The notes below the pieces were generated by a model. That model searched no databases. It saw only the letters and a list, made by a program, of their open reading frames with translations, and had not been told where the DNA came from. A stretch of 64,000 nucleotides of DNA from [Eubacterium] siraeum (GTDB taxonomy: Bacteria; Bacillota; Clostridia; Oscillospirales; Ruminococcaceae). The position numbers and the translations under genes are program-made. Positions 9,788-17,558 of this stretch are shown one piece after another. The stretch's first letter is position 1; each line of letters opens with the position of its first letter. The stretch spans positions 1,922,001 through 1,986,000 of the forward strand of contig CP102281.1 of assembly GCA_025150425.1 (NCBI GenBank). The letters run 5' to 3'.

Positions 9788-9798
9788 CGAATAATTTG

Positions 9799-9827
9799 AG
9801 TATATCATAAAATGAAAACGATTTCAA
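9799..9827 (-). promoter_or_regulatory. Promoter of the glycosidase gene
   Basis: Minus-strand TTGAAA, 17 bases, TATACT. The 5' leader is about 150 bases and can fold (TTCCGGTAA at 9706-9714 pairs with 9752-9760). Confidence 0.7.
9813..9826. promoter_or_regulatory. cre-like (CcpA/LacI family) operator
   Basis: TGAAAACGATTTCA fits the catabolite-responsive element consensus TGWAANCGNTNWCA at every position. It overlaps the -35 region and spacer of the glycosidase promoter, the classical place for repression. The regulator itself is not in the window. Confidence 0.65.
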
Positions 9828-9830
9828 GGC

Positions 9831-9859
9831 TTTACAAAAAAATTTTTTTGGTATATAAT
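9831..9859 (+). promoter_or_regulatory. Promoter of prfB-rlmD
   Basis: TTTACA, 17 bases, TATAAT, divergent from and adjacent to the glycosidase promoter. Confidence 0.7.
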
Positions 9860-9895
9860 AAAGCAGTATTGCAAAATTGAAAGGAACGGTAACCT

Positions 9896-11008
9896 ATGTT
9901 AGAATATGATGAACTCAAAGTTGAGTTCGAGGGCTATGAGCCTGAGCTTAAAGAGCTTGCCGGCGCACTTGACCTTGATAATCTCAAAGCAGAAATAGTA
10001 AAGCTCGAAGAACAGAGCGCACAGCCTGATTTCTGGAACGATGTAGAAAATTCTCAGAAAATTTCTCAGAAAATAGGCGAAGATAAGAATATAGTACAGA
10101 GCTACGAAAAGCTCCGTGAAAGCTATGACGATGTAATGACAATGCTCGAGCTTGCTCAGGAAGAGGATGACGAATCTATGCTTCCCGAGATACAGGAGCT
10201 TGCAAAGCATTTCAGAACAGAGCTTGAATCGCAGAAGCTCGCTACCCTTCTCTCAGGCGAATTTGACCATAATAATGCGATTCTCACATTCCACGCAGGT
10301 GCAGGCGGTACAGAGGCTCAGGACTGGGTCGAGATGCTTTACCGTATGTACAATCACTGGGCAGAACAGCACGGTATGAAGGTGACCGTACTCGACTACC
10401 TTGACGGTGAAGAAGCAGGCATAAAGAGCGCCAGCATACTGGTTGAGGGCAGAAACGCTTACGGCTATCTGAAGAGCGAAAACGGCGTACACAGGCTTGT
10501 CCGTGTATCTCCCTTTGACAGCTCCGGACGCCGCCACACCAGCTTTGCTTCCGTTGAAGTAATGCCTGAAATCAATGAAGATATCGACATTGAGATAAGC
10601 GAAGACGAGATTAAGATGGACGTTTACCGTGCAAGCGGTGCAGGCGGTCAGAAGGTCAACAAGACATCCTCCGCAGTGCGTATCACGCATATTCCCACAG
10701 GCATCGTGTGCGCCTGCCAGACAGAGCGTTCACAGCATCAGAACAGAGAATACGCTATGCGTATGCTGAAGTCAAAGCTGCTTGAAATCAAGGAAAGAGA
10801 ACACCTCGACAAGATTTCCGACATCAAGGGCGAACAGCTTCAGATTGCCTGGGGCGCACAGATACGCTCCTATGTATTCATGCCCTACACAATGGTAAAG
10901 GATCACCGCACAGGCTACGAAATGGGCAACATCGGCGCAGTTATGGACGGCGACCTTGACGGCTTTATAAACGCATATTTAAAGGCACTCAGCTTAGGAC
11001 AGATATAA
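9896..11008 (+). CDS. prfB: Peptide chain release factor 2
   Basis: A 370-residue protein that reads UGA and UAA stops and triggers peptide release. The codon-recognition SPF motif is in RVSPFDSSGRRHTSFASV and the catalytic GGQ in SGAGGQKVNKTSS at about residue 250. The start follows AAAGGAACGG. In most bacteria this gene has an internal UGA read by +1 frameshifting (CTT TGA C). Here the equivalent place (9968-9973) reads CTT GAC in frame, so no frameshift is needed and autoregulation is lost. Its stop overlaps the next ATG by one base (TAATG), so rlmD is translationally coupled. Confidence 0.96.
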   Translation: MLEYDELKVEFEGYEPELKELAGALDLDNLKAEIVKLEEQSAQPDFWNDVENSQKISQKIGEDKNIVQSYEKLRESYDDVMTMLELAQEEDDESMLPEIQELAKHFRTELESQKLATLLSGEFDHNNAILTFHAGAGGTEAQDWVEMLYRMYNHWAEQHGMKVTVLDYLDGEEAGIKSASILVEGRNAYGYLKSENGVHRLVRVSPFDSSGRRHTSFASVEVMPEINEDIDIEISEDEIKMDVYRASGAGGQKVNKTSSAVRITHIPTGIVCACQTERSQHQNREYAMRMLKSKLLEIKEREHLDKISDIKGEQLQIAWGAQIRSYVFMPYTMVKDHRTGYEMGNIGAVMDGDLDGFINAYLKALSLGQI

Positions 11009-12489
11009 TGAAAAAGAACGACATCGTTGAAATTGAGATAACGGCTCTTTCAAGCGAATGTTCCGGTATAGGCAAGAAGGACGGCATGGTTATTTTCGTG
11101 CCGTTTTCTGCTATAGGGGACAAGCTTGAAGTAAAGATACTGAAAGTAAACAAAACCTACTGCTACGGCAAGATAGAGAGGATCATCACGCCCTCTCCCG
11201 ACAGGGTCACTCCCGACTGCCCCGTTTACACTAAGTGCGGCGGATGTTCTCTGCGGCATATTAGCTACGAGGCTCAACTCAGAGCCAAAGAGCAGTTCGT
11301 AAAGGACGCTTTTACCAGAATAGGCGGTCTTTCGCCCGAATTTTTGCCGATAATCCGCAACACCAATATAAACGGCTACCGCAACAAGCTACAGATACCC
11401 ATAGGCACCGATAAGGACGGAAATCTTATCGCAGGCTTCTATGCCTTCCACTCGCACAGAATAGTTCCTTGCGAAAAGTGCCTTTTACAGCCCGACATTT
11501 TTTTGAAAATCACCGCCGACTTTCTGAAAATTTCAACCGGGCTTAATCTGACCGCTTACGATGAAACTACGCACAAAGGTATATTACGTCATTTATATTT
11601 AAGGAAAGGCTATTACAGTGGAGAAATATGTCTTTGTATAGTAGTAGCAAAAAATGTTCCGGAAATTAAAATTCTCTCGGACAGACTTCTTGAAAAATAT
11701 CCCGAGATAGTAAGTTCTGTAATCAATGTAAATAACAGAGATACTAACGTAATTTTAGGCGATGAAGAGATAGTATTGACATCAAAAAACTACATTTGTG
11801 ACATCATGTGCAAAAACGCCGTAAACATAGCTCCGAAGGCGTTTTATCAGGTTAATACACCCTGTGCGGAACAGCTTTATTCATCAGCCTGTGATTTTGC
11901 TGAGCCGAAGGGCAAAACGGTGCTTGATCTGTACTGCGGAGCAGGCACGATCGGGCTTTCAATGGCACGCACGGCAAAGAAGATAATCGGCGTCGAGATC
12001 GTCCCCGAGGCAATCGAAAACGCAAAGCAGAACGCCCTCGCAAACGGCATAACAAACTGCGAGTTCATCTGCGCCGATGCCGCCGAAGCCGCACGGATAC
12101 TGCATTCACGCAACCTCCGCCCCGACGTGATAATGGTAGACCCTCCCCGCAAGGGCTGCGGCAGGGACGCCTGCGAGCAGATAGCCGCCTTCTCCGCCCC
12201 CCGCATCGTCATGGTCTCCTGCAACGCCGCCACCGCCGCCCGTGACTGCGCCTGTTTTGCCGAGCTCGGCTACTCCACCGACAAGTGCGTAGCAGTCGAT
12301 ATGTTCAGCGGCACGAACCATGTTGAGACGGTAGTACTGCTTTCCCACAAAAAGCCAGACGGACATATCAACGTAAAAGTTGAGTTTGGTGATGGTGAGG
12401 GAAAAGTTCCGCTTGATAATATTGCTAAAAGAGCCGAAGAATATAAGTCCAAAGAACGAGTGACCTACAAAATGATAAAGGAGTACTAG
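11008..12489 (+). CDS. rlmD: 23S rRNA (uracil-5-)-methyltransferase, RumA/RlmD type, with replaced C-terminus
   Basis: A 493-residue protein: N-terminal TRAM domain (residues about 1-55), an iron-sulphur segment with Cys in PDCPVYTKCGGC and a further Cys pair near 150, then a SAM-binding domain (VLDLYCGAGTIGLSMA) with VMVDPPRKGC and the catalytic Cys in MVSCNAAT. It would methylate a uridine of 23S rRNA. RumA proteins normally end close to HVETVVLLS. Here that motif (about 12319-12345) is followed by 47 extra residues beginning HKKPDGHINVKV and ending YKMIKEY, in AT-richer DNA, and then a sudden stop. I recall tails like this at RumA genes carrying integrated conjugative elements. Whether it modifies U747 or U1939 is not decidable here. 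Confidence 0.85.
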   Translation: MKKNDIVEIEITALSSECSGIGKKDGMVIFVPFSAIGDKLEVKILKVNKTYCYGKIERIITPSPDRVTPDCPVYTKCGGCSLRHISYEAQLRAKEQFVKDAFTRIGGLSPEFLPIIRNTNINGYRNKLQIPIGTDKDGNLIAGFYAFHSHRIVPCEKCLLQPDIFLKITADFLKISTGLNLTAYDETTHKGILRHLYLRKGYYSGEICLCIVVAKNVPEIKILSDRLLEKYPEIVSSVINVNNRDTNVILGDEEIVLTSKNYICDIMCKNAVNIAPKAFYQVNTPCAEQLYSSACDFAEPKGKTVLDLYCGAGTIGLSMARTAKKIIGVEIVPEAIENAKQNALANGITNCEFICADAAEAARILHSRNLRPDVIMVDPPRKGCGRDACEQIAAFSAPRIVMVSCNAATAARDCACFAELGYSTDKCVAVDMFSGTNHVETVVLLSHKKPDGHINVKVEFGDGEGKVPLDNIAKRAEEYKSKERVTYKMIKEY

Positions 12490-12620
12490 AAGCTAAGCTT
12501 GGCAAAAATCAAAATGTTACGCTACCTGTCTTGTTGTCGATATGTGAATATTTGAAATGTGATTTTGGAGATATTATGGAAGCGTTACCAGATGATGTTG
12601 ATAAGGAGCGTGAAAACTGA
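12486..12620 (+). pseudogene. vanU-like XRE regulator, 3' remnant
   Basis: In a frame different from rlmD, about 44 codons are readable up to TGA at 12618, including AKLGKNQNVTLPVLLS and CDFGDIMEALPDD. This is the second half of a small Cro/C1-type helix-turn-helix regulator and resembles VanU, the activator that heads vanG operons. The first helices and the start are missing: the frame begins at the truncated end of rlmD. It sits directly before vanR, the order found in vanG clusters. Confidence 0.65.
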
Positions 12621-12622
12621 TT

Positions 12623-13330
12623 ATGAATGAAAGTATTTTAATTGTAGACGATGAAAAAGAGATAGCCGACTTGATTGAGGTATATCTAGAAAATGACGGA
12701 TACACGGTACATAAATTCTATAATGGTATGGACGCTCTCAAATGTATCGAGTCACAAAATTTGGATTTGGCAATTTTAGATGTAATGCTTCCAGATATTG
12801 ATGGATTTCGTATTTGTCAGAAAATCAGAGAACAGTATTATTATCCTATTATAATGCTGACGGCAAAAGTTGAGGATACTGATAAAATTATGGGACTTAC
12901 CATCGGAGCTGATGATTACATTACAAAACCTTTCAATCCTTTGGAGGTTGTCGCAAGAGTAAAAACACAGCTTCGTCGTTATGTTCGTTATAATAATGCG
13001 GCTAATACCGAGGAAAAAGATGCTCCCATTGCAGAACATGATGTAAGAGGACTTATTATAAACAAGAATACTCACAAATGTACTTTGTATGGAAAAGAGG
13101 TTACTTTGACACCTATTGAGTTTTCTATCCTCTGGTACTTGTGTGAGAACAGAGGAAAAGTTATTTCGTCTGAGGAATTGTTTGAAAATATTTGGGGTGA
13201 GAAATTCCTTGATAACAATAATACTGTTATGGCTCATATCGGAAGATTGAGGGAAAAGCTTAATGAGCCTGCAAAAAAACCGAAATTTATAAAAACTGTG
13301 TGGGGAGTGGGATATACCATTGAAAAATAA
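12623..13330 (+). CDS. vanR: VanR-type response regulator (OmpR family)
   Basis: 235 residues: a receiver domain (ILIVDDEKEIADL; phosphoacceptor Asp in LAILDVMLPDIDG near residue 53; Lys in ITKPFNP near 101) and an OmpR/PhoB winged-helix domain ending WGVGYTIEK. Identification as VanR rests on the neighbours: vanU remnant, VanS-like kinase, VanY and VanW. It would activate the downstream genes when phosphorylated. An AAGGAG lies about 14 bases before the ATG. Its 3' end overlaps vanS by 11 bases. Codon use is AT-rich compared with prfB and rlmD, suggesting acquisition. Confidence 0.85.
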   Translation: MNESILIVDDEKEIADLIEVYLENDGYTVHKFYNGMDALKCIESQNLDLAILDVMLPDIDGFRICQKIREQYYYPIIMLTAKVEDTDKIMGLTIGADDYITKPFNPLEVVARVKTQLRRYVRYNNAANTEEKDAPIAEHDVRGLIINKNTHKCTLYGKEVTLTPIEFSILWYLCENRGKVISSEELFENIWGEKFLDNNNTVMAHIGRLREKLNEPAKKPKFIKTVWGVGYTIEK

Positions 13331-14453
13331 AAGAAATAGCGAAAGAGATGATTATCGTCTTCTTAAAAACAAATTATTGATTAGAATTTTTGGAATGTTG
13401 TTTTTTGCGTTTGCTTTTTTAGCAGCCTTCTACTCTCTATTTTTAAAAGGGCACATAGCAGACACTTTTGTGGGTTTTTTGGATAATTTTGTCTACCATG
13501 ATTATGACCGAGCTTATAATGTATATTCAATATATATTAGAGATTATATGAGTCTTTTCTTCGTAGTGCTTTCCTTACTGTTATTTGCAATTATTTTGCG
13601 CTTTTATCTAAATGAATTTTCCAAGTATTTCAAAGAAATTAACCGTAGTATAGATGCTCTGATAGAAGAAAATTCAGGAGATATTGTTTTGCCTTCTGAA
13701 TTAACTGCAATCGAAAAGAAAATCAATCATATTAAGCATACTCTTGAACAACGAAAACTGGCAGCAGAGCTTTCAGAACAGCGGAAAAATGACCTTGTTG
13801 TTTATCTTGCCCACGATTTGAAAACCCCACTCACCTCAGTAATTGGGTATTTAACTTTACTGCGGGACGAAAACAAAATTTCCGAAGAATTAAGAGAAAA
13901 GTATTTGTCAATTTCTTTGGAAAAAGCAGAACATCTTGAGGATTTAATTAACGAATTTTTTGAAATCACGCGGTTTAATCTTTCTAATATCACTCTTGAG
14001 TACAGCAGGGTCAATTTGACCCGTATGCTTGAACAACTTACATACGAGTTCAAACCAATGCTTTTAGAGAAGAATTTAAAATGTGAGCTTGAAATAGCCC
14101 CAGACACTATGATAAAGTGCGATGTCAATAAGATGCAGCGCGTTTTTGATAATCTGATGAGAAATGCAGTGAATTATAGCTTTGATGACAGCACGATTCA
14201 TATTGCTGTAAAACAAAACGGTGAAAATTTGTGTATTCAGTTTACCAATTGCGGCAATACCATTCCAAAAGAAAAGCTTGTACGCATTTTTGAACAGTTT
14301 TATCGTCTTGATGTTGCACGAAGTTCCAGAAGCGGAGGTGCAGGATTGGGTCTTGCAGTTGCAAAAGAAATCGTTGAGCTTCATAACGGAACAATTACCG
14401 CAAAAAGTGAAAATGAGCAAATCGAATTTACAGTCACTCTTCCGCTCCTGTAG
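13320..14453 (+). CDS. vanS: VanS-type sensor histidine kinase
   Basis: 377 residues with two membrane helices (about 22-42 and 73-93) enclosing a short external loop, then a dimerisation/phosphoacceptor segment with His in VVYLAHDLKTPLTSV, N box VFDNLMRNAVNYS and G box SGGAGLGLAVAKEIV. The short sensor loop is typical of vanG- and vanB-like kinases. The start is TTG at 13320 inside the vanR end, with GGGGAGTGGG upstream. It is predicted to phosphorylate VanR in response to glycopeptides or wall stress. All kinase motifs look intact. Confidence 0.85.
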   Translation: MKNKRNSERDDYRLLKNKLLIRIFGMLFFAFAFLAAFYSLFLKGHIADTFVGFLDNFVYHDYDRAYNVYSIYIRDYMSLFFVVLSLLLFAIILRFYLNEFSKYFKEINRSIDALIEENSGDIVLPSELTAIEKKINHIKHTLEQRKLAAELSEQRKNDLVVYLAHDLKTPLTSVIGYLTLLRDENKISEELREKYLSISLEKAEHLEDLINEFFEITRFNLSNITLEYSRVNLTRMLEQLTYEFKPMLLEKNLKCELEIAPDTMIKCDVNKMQRVFDNLMRNAVNYSFDDSTIHIAVKQNGENLCIQFTNCGNTIPKEKLVRIFEQFYRLDVARSSRSGGAGLGLAVAKEIVELHNGTITAKSENEQIEFTVTLPLL

Positions 14454-14510
14454 GAAAATCGTAAGAAATTCCGCAGGAAAACATAGGAAACTCTTGTGGG
14501 GAAACGAAAA

Positions 14511-14565
14511 AAAAGCACGCTTGCTTTTGGTACACTTACAGTATCAAAAGCAAGCGTGCTTTTTT
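14511..14565 (+). terminator. Strong hairpin between vanS and vanY
   Basis: A perfect 19-bp stem (AAAAGCACGCTTGCTTTTG with its complement at 14545-14563), a 15-base loop, and T-rich sequence after it. It would end the vanRS transcript before vanY, or act as an attenuator. No obvious -10/-35 pair was found between it and vanY. Confidence 0.75.
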
Positions 14566-14587
14566 AGCTTATCAGGGAGGAAAAACG

Positions 14588-15307
14588 ATGTCAACTCATA
14601 CCCAACAAACCAAGAAACGCCGTCCCTACTTATTTATCTGCATCCTGATTTTACTGATAGCATTAGCCGGCATCTTTGTTCAGCGTTTTGCAGGGACAGA
14701 TATATACAACAAGGCATCATTGCCTTCCATTGATTTTGGTAATGAAAATGAAGCAGATGGAGAATGGTGCTTGATACTGGTGAATAAATGGCATCCCCTT
14801 GAAACTGAGAATGAAATCGATTTAACAGAACTATCAAACGGACAATGCGTGGACAGCAGAATATACCCTCAGCTTCAGAAAATGTTTGATGATATGAGGG
14901 ATGATGGTGTATATCCTGTTGTTGCCTCCGGCTACAGAACAGAGCAGGAGCAACAGCAAATATACGATGAATCAATGGCGGAGTATATCGAAAAAGGATA
15001 TTCTGAATCCGACGCAAAAACAGAAACAGAACGCTGGGTTGCTATTCCGGGAACAAGTGAACATCAACTTGGTCTTGGCGTTGATATAAATGCTGATGGC
15101 ATAAATTCATATGGTTATGAGGTTTATAACTGGCTCGCTCAAAATGCCTATCGCTATGGGTTTATATATCGCTATCCAGAGAATAAAGTTGCAATCACAG
15201 GTATAGCCAACGAGCCATGGCATTACCGATATGTCGGTGTTAATGCGGCTACCGAAATATACAAACGAGGAATATGCCTTGAAGAATATCTGGGAGAAAC
15301 AAACTAA
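14588..15307 (+). CDS. vanY: VanY-type D-Ala-D-Ala carboxypeptidase
   Basis: 239 residues: a single N-terminal membrane anchor (about 14-34) and an external LAS-family metallopeptidase domain. Zinc ligands lie in SEHQLGLGVDIN (SxHxxGxxxD, near residue 157) and EPWHYRYVG (near 215). It removes the terminal D-Ala from peptidoglycan precursors, lowering vancomycin targets. The start follows CAGGGAGG. Context (vanRS before, vanW fragment after) supports VanY of a vanG-type cluster rather than a housekeeping DacC homologue. Confidence 0.87.
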   Translation: MSTHTQQTKKRRPYLFICILILLIALAGIFVQRFAGTDIYNKASLPSIDFGNENEADGEWCLILVNKWHPLETENEIDLTELSNGQCVDSRIYPQLQKMFDDMRDDGVYPVVASGYRTEQEQQQIYDESMAEYIEKGYSESDAKTETERWVAIPGTSEHQLGLGVDINADGINSYGYEVYNWLAQNAYRYGFIYRYPENKVAITGIANEPWHYRYVGVNAATEIYKRGICLEEYLGETN

Positions 15308-15319
15308 GAGGGTGAATTT

Positions 15320-15712
15320 ATGAAAAGAAAAAGACTGACACAGGTGTTTCCCTTTTTACTTCCTATCCGTAAATGGCAAAGGAAAAAACTGTTCTATTTA
15401 GAAATGCTGATAGACGGAAACAAATACGCCAAAAATAAATCTGAGGCACTATTGCCTAATACGGTATTTGAAACTTCATCACTTATGATGAATGAAAACA
15501 GTGGATTTGATATGAAATATCAAATTAACAAGGTACATAATCTTAAACTTGCCGCAAGAACAATCAATAAGGTGATTATTGAGCCAAATGAAACATTTTC
15601 TTTTTGGCAGCTTGTACGGTGGGCTGACCACCACGAGAAATATAAGGACGGATTAAACCTTGTTAAGCAAGTCTTTATTGAATTGCAACTAAAAGGAAGT
15701 AATTCTGTTTAA
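15320..15712 (+). pseudogene. vanW, 3'-truncated
   Basis: 130 codons after AGAGGGTGA. The N-terminal half matches the VanW family (KLAARTINKVIIEPNETFSF, then QLVRWADHHEKYKDGLNLV). Complete VanW proteins continue through a GGGLCQLSNL-type motif; here the match stops at about 15660 and 16 unrelated residues lead to a stop. The rest of the expected operon (vanG ligase, vanXY, vanT) is absent. Probably an inactive relic from a deletion. Confidence 0.75.
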
Positions 15713-15748
15713 AAAAGAAAAATGATGAAATAACTATCCGTTCAAGTG

Positions 15749-15778
15749 CCGCAGACAGCCAAATGTTGCTGTCTGCGG
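15749..15778. terminator. Terminator hairpin
   Basis: CCGCAGACAGC, 8 bases, GCTGTCTGCGG: a perfect 11-bp stem between the convergent vanW remnant and the GNAT gene, followed on the plus strand by GGTTTATTT. Confidence 0.7.
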
Positions 15779-15782
15779 CGGT

Positions 15783-16220
15783 TTATTTACTGTCATATTT
15801 ACACATAGATGAGCATCCGTTTACCTCTTTGAATCCGACTTTGCTGTACAGCTTATACGAAATGCTGTTTCTTTTTGTTTCTAAAGAAAACACGGCATTT
15901 TCAAACAGATTGAAAAATTCGTTCATCCTAACAGTTTCATAGCCTTTATTCTGATATTCAGGTGCAATGGCAACCGTATCAATTTTGATATTCCTTGATA
16001 ATATTCCGGGAATCTCACAGGCTGTCAGGAATCCGACTATAACATCTTTTTCAATCAACGTATACATAAAACAATTTTCTGTTTTTGTAAACCGTTCAAG
16101 ATACTCCGCAACCGCTTTGCTGTACAAATCTCCGATCGGCCCTTTTTTGTCGAAAGCGTCAAGATATATATGTGTGCAATCGTAAATAGCGTTTTGCCTT
16201 GCCGTAACCGGTTCTGCCAT
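15783..16220 (-). CDS. GNAT family N-acetyltransferase
   Basis: About 145 residues. IDTVAIAPEYQNKGYETVRM is the acetyl-CoA-binding motif A (the usual Q/RxxGxG/A appears as QNKGYE), followed by SISYKLYSKVGFKEV, the common C-terminal part. It transfers an acetyl group to an unknown amine in the cytosol. A TTG opens the frame one codon earlier, but the ATG at 16220 is better spaced from GGGAG. Confidence 0.75.
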   Translation of the reverse strand: MAEPVTARQNAIYDCTHIYLDAFDKKGPIGDLYSKAVAEYLERFTKTENCFMYTLIEKDVIVGFLTACEIPGILSRNIKIDTVAIAPEYQNKGYETVRMNEFFNLFENAVFSLETKRNSISYKLYSKVGFKEVNGCSSMCKYDSK

Positions 16221-16310
16221 CAAATCTCCCTTTCATAACATAATAAGATATGTTCATTATAAACAGGCAAAAATCTTTTGTCAAGAAGCATCTTTTGCAT
16301 CATAGCCTTA

Positions 16311-16339
16311 TTGACAAATCTCTGCCCCCGTACTATAAT
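16311..16339 (+). promoter_or_regulatory. Promoter of rubrerythrin gene
   Basis: TTGACA, exactly 17 bases, TATAAT: consensus housekeeping promoter. Confidence 0.85.
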
Positions 16340-16399
16340 CAAAGTAAATAAACGGCAATTCTTAATTGTAAGCAAGCCGCAATACAGGAGGATGAAAAA

Positions 16400-16942
16400 A
16401 TGGCTAAAAGCAAGTATGCAGGCACACAGACCGAAAAGAATCTTCAGGAAGCGTTTGCAGGAGAATCTCAGGCAAGAAACAAGTATACATATTTTGCATC
16501 CGTAGCGAAAAAAGAGGGCTATGAGCAGATGTCCGCCCTTTTCCTGAAAACTGCGGATAACGAAAAGGAACACGCTAAGATGTGGTTCAAGGAGCTTGCA
16601 GGAATAGGCGATACAAAAGCAAACCTTGAGGCTGCCGCAGACGGCGAAAACTACGAATGGACAGATATGTACGAAAACTTTGCCAAGACAGCCGAGGAAG
16701 AGGGGTTTCCTGAGCTTGCCGCTAAGTTCAGGGCGGTAGGCGAAATTGAAAAGCACCACGAGGAAAGATACCGTGCACTGTTAAAGAACATAGAAACCGC
16801 ACAGGTATTTGAAAAGAGCGAGGTCAAGGTGTGGGAGTGCCGCAACTGCGGTCATATCGTAGTAGGCACAAAGGCTCCCGATGTATGCCCCGTTTGTAAT
16901 CATCCGCAGAGCTACTTTGAAATACACGCTGAGAATTATTGA
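16400..16942 (+). CDS. rbr: Rubrerythrin
   Basis: 180 residues. An N-terminal four-helix diiron domain has Glu ligands in [25 protein letters not shown] and [11 protein letters not shown], and a C-terminal rubredoxin-like domain has CRNCGH and CPVCNHP (four Cys binding Fe). It reduces hydrogen peroxide in the anaerobe's cytosol. The start follows CAGGAGG. It stands alone between a consensus promoter and a terminator, as expected for a highly expressed stress gene. Confidence 0.96.
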   Translation: MAKSKYAGTQTEKNLQEAFAGESQARNKYTYFASVAKKEGYEQMSALFLKTADNEKEHAKMWFKELAGIGDTKANLEAAADGENYEWTDMYENFAKTAEEEGFPELAAKFRAVGEIEKHHEERYRALLKNIETAQVFEKSEVKVWECRNCGHIVVGTKAPDVCPVCNHPQSYFEIHAENY

Positions 16943-16973
16943 CGGGAGTACAAAACACATTTAAACAGACAAG

Positions 16974-17009
16974 CTTCCGTTGACGGCATATAAAAACCGC
17001 CGGCGGAAG
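16974..17009 (+). terminator. Terminator after rubrerythrin
   Basis: CTTCCG...CGG paired with CCG...CGGAAG, followed by TTTTGTTTTC. Confidence 0.75.
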
Positions 17010-17046
17010 TTTTGTTTTCAACCGCTGTATCTAAAAGGAGCATATT

Positions 17047-17304
17047 ACGAAAAACTACAACCGGGCGGTACTCGGCACGGGTGTAATCGCAAACGAAACA
17101 GCCGCCGCTTTGCAGAAAAACGGAAGAAATCTGTTTGCCGTAGGTAACAGGACGTATGACAAAGCTGTGGCTTTTGCCGAAAAATACAATATCAGCAGGG
17201 TGTATGACAGCTATGACGAAATGTTCACCGACCCCGATGTCGATATAATCCACATCACCACTCCGCATAACACGCATTACGGCTTTATAAGGAGCATATT
17301 ATGA
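17047..17304 (+). pseudogene. Oxidoreductase N-terminal fragment, copy 1, start codon lost
   Basis: 85 codons of Gfo/Idh/MocA-type Rossmann domain (AVLGTGVIANETAA...TTPHNTHYGF). The expected ATG is ACG at 17047-17049 although the ribosome binding site before it is intact. The frame ends in RSIL and a stop overlapping the ATG of copy 2. Confidence 0.85.
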
Positions 17305-17558
17305 AAAACTACAACCGGGCGGTACTCGGCACGGGCGTTATCGCAAACGAAACAGCCGCCGCAATGCTAAAAAACGGAAGAAATCTGTTTGCCGTAGGTA
17401 ACAGGATGCACGGCAAGGCTGTGGCTTTTGCCGAAAAATACAATATCGGCAAGGTGTATGACAGCTATGACGAAATGTTCACCGACCCCGATGTCGATAT
17501 AATCTACATCACCACTCCGCATAACACGCATTACGGCTTTATAAGGAGCATATTATGA
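17301..17558 (+). CDS. Truncated oxidoreductase (Rossmann segment only), copy 2
   Basis: 85 residues with intact ATG and ribosome binding site. It contains the NAD(P)-binding GTGVIA motif and the following strands up to TTPHNTHYGF, then RSIL from the repeat junction. It lacks the catalytic C-terminal domain and cannot be a functional dehydrogenase. Its stop overlaps the start of the full-length gene by 4 bases, so if translated it could couple translation into copy 3. Confidence 0.6.
   Translation: MKNYNRAVLGTGVIANETAAAMLKNGRNLFAVGNRMHGKAVAFAEKYNIGKVYDSYDEMFTDPDVDIIYITTPHNTHYGFIRSIL

Noticed and set aside
8607-9794. Long plus-strand open frame (395 codons) opposite the glycosidase
   Set aside because: Antisense shadow: the minus strand has the GH-A motifs, ribosome binding site and promoter; the plus frame has no recognisable protein features.
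14588-15307. VanY as a housekeeping carboxypeptidase unrelated to resistance
   Set aside because: Considered because such enzymes are widespread, but the order after vanU/R/S and before vanW makes a vanG-type origin more likely.
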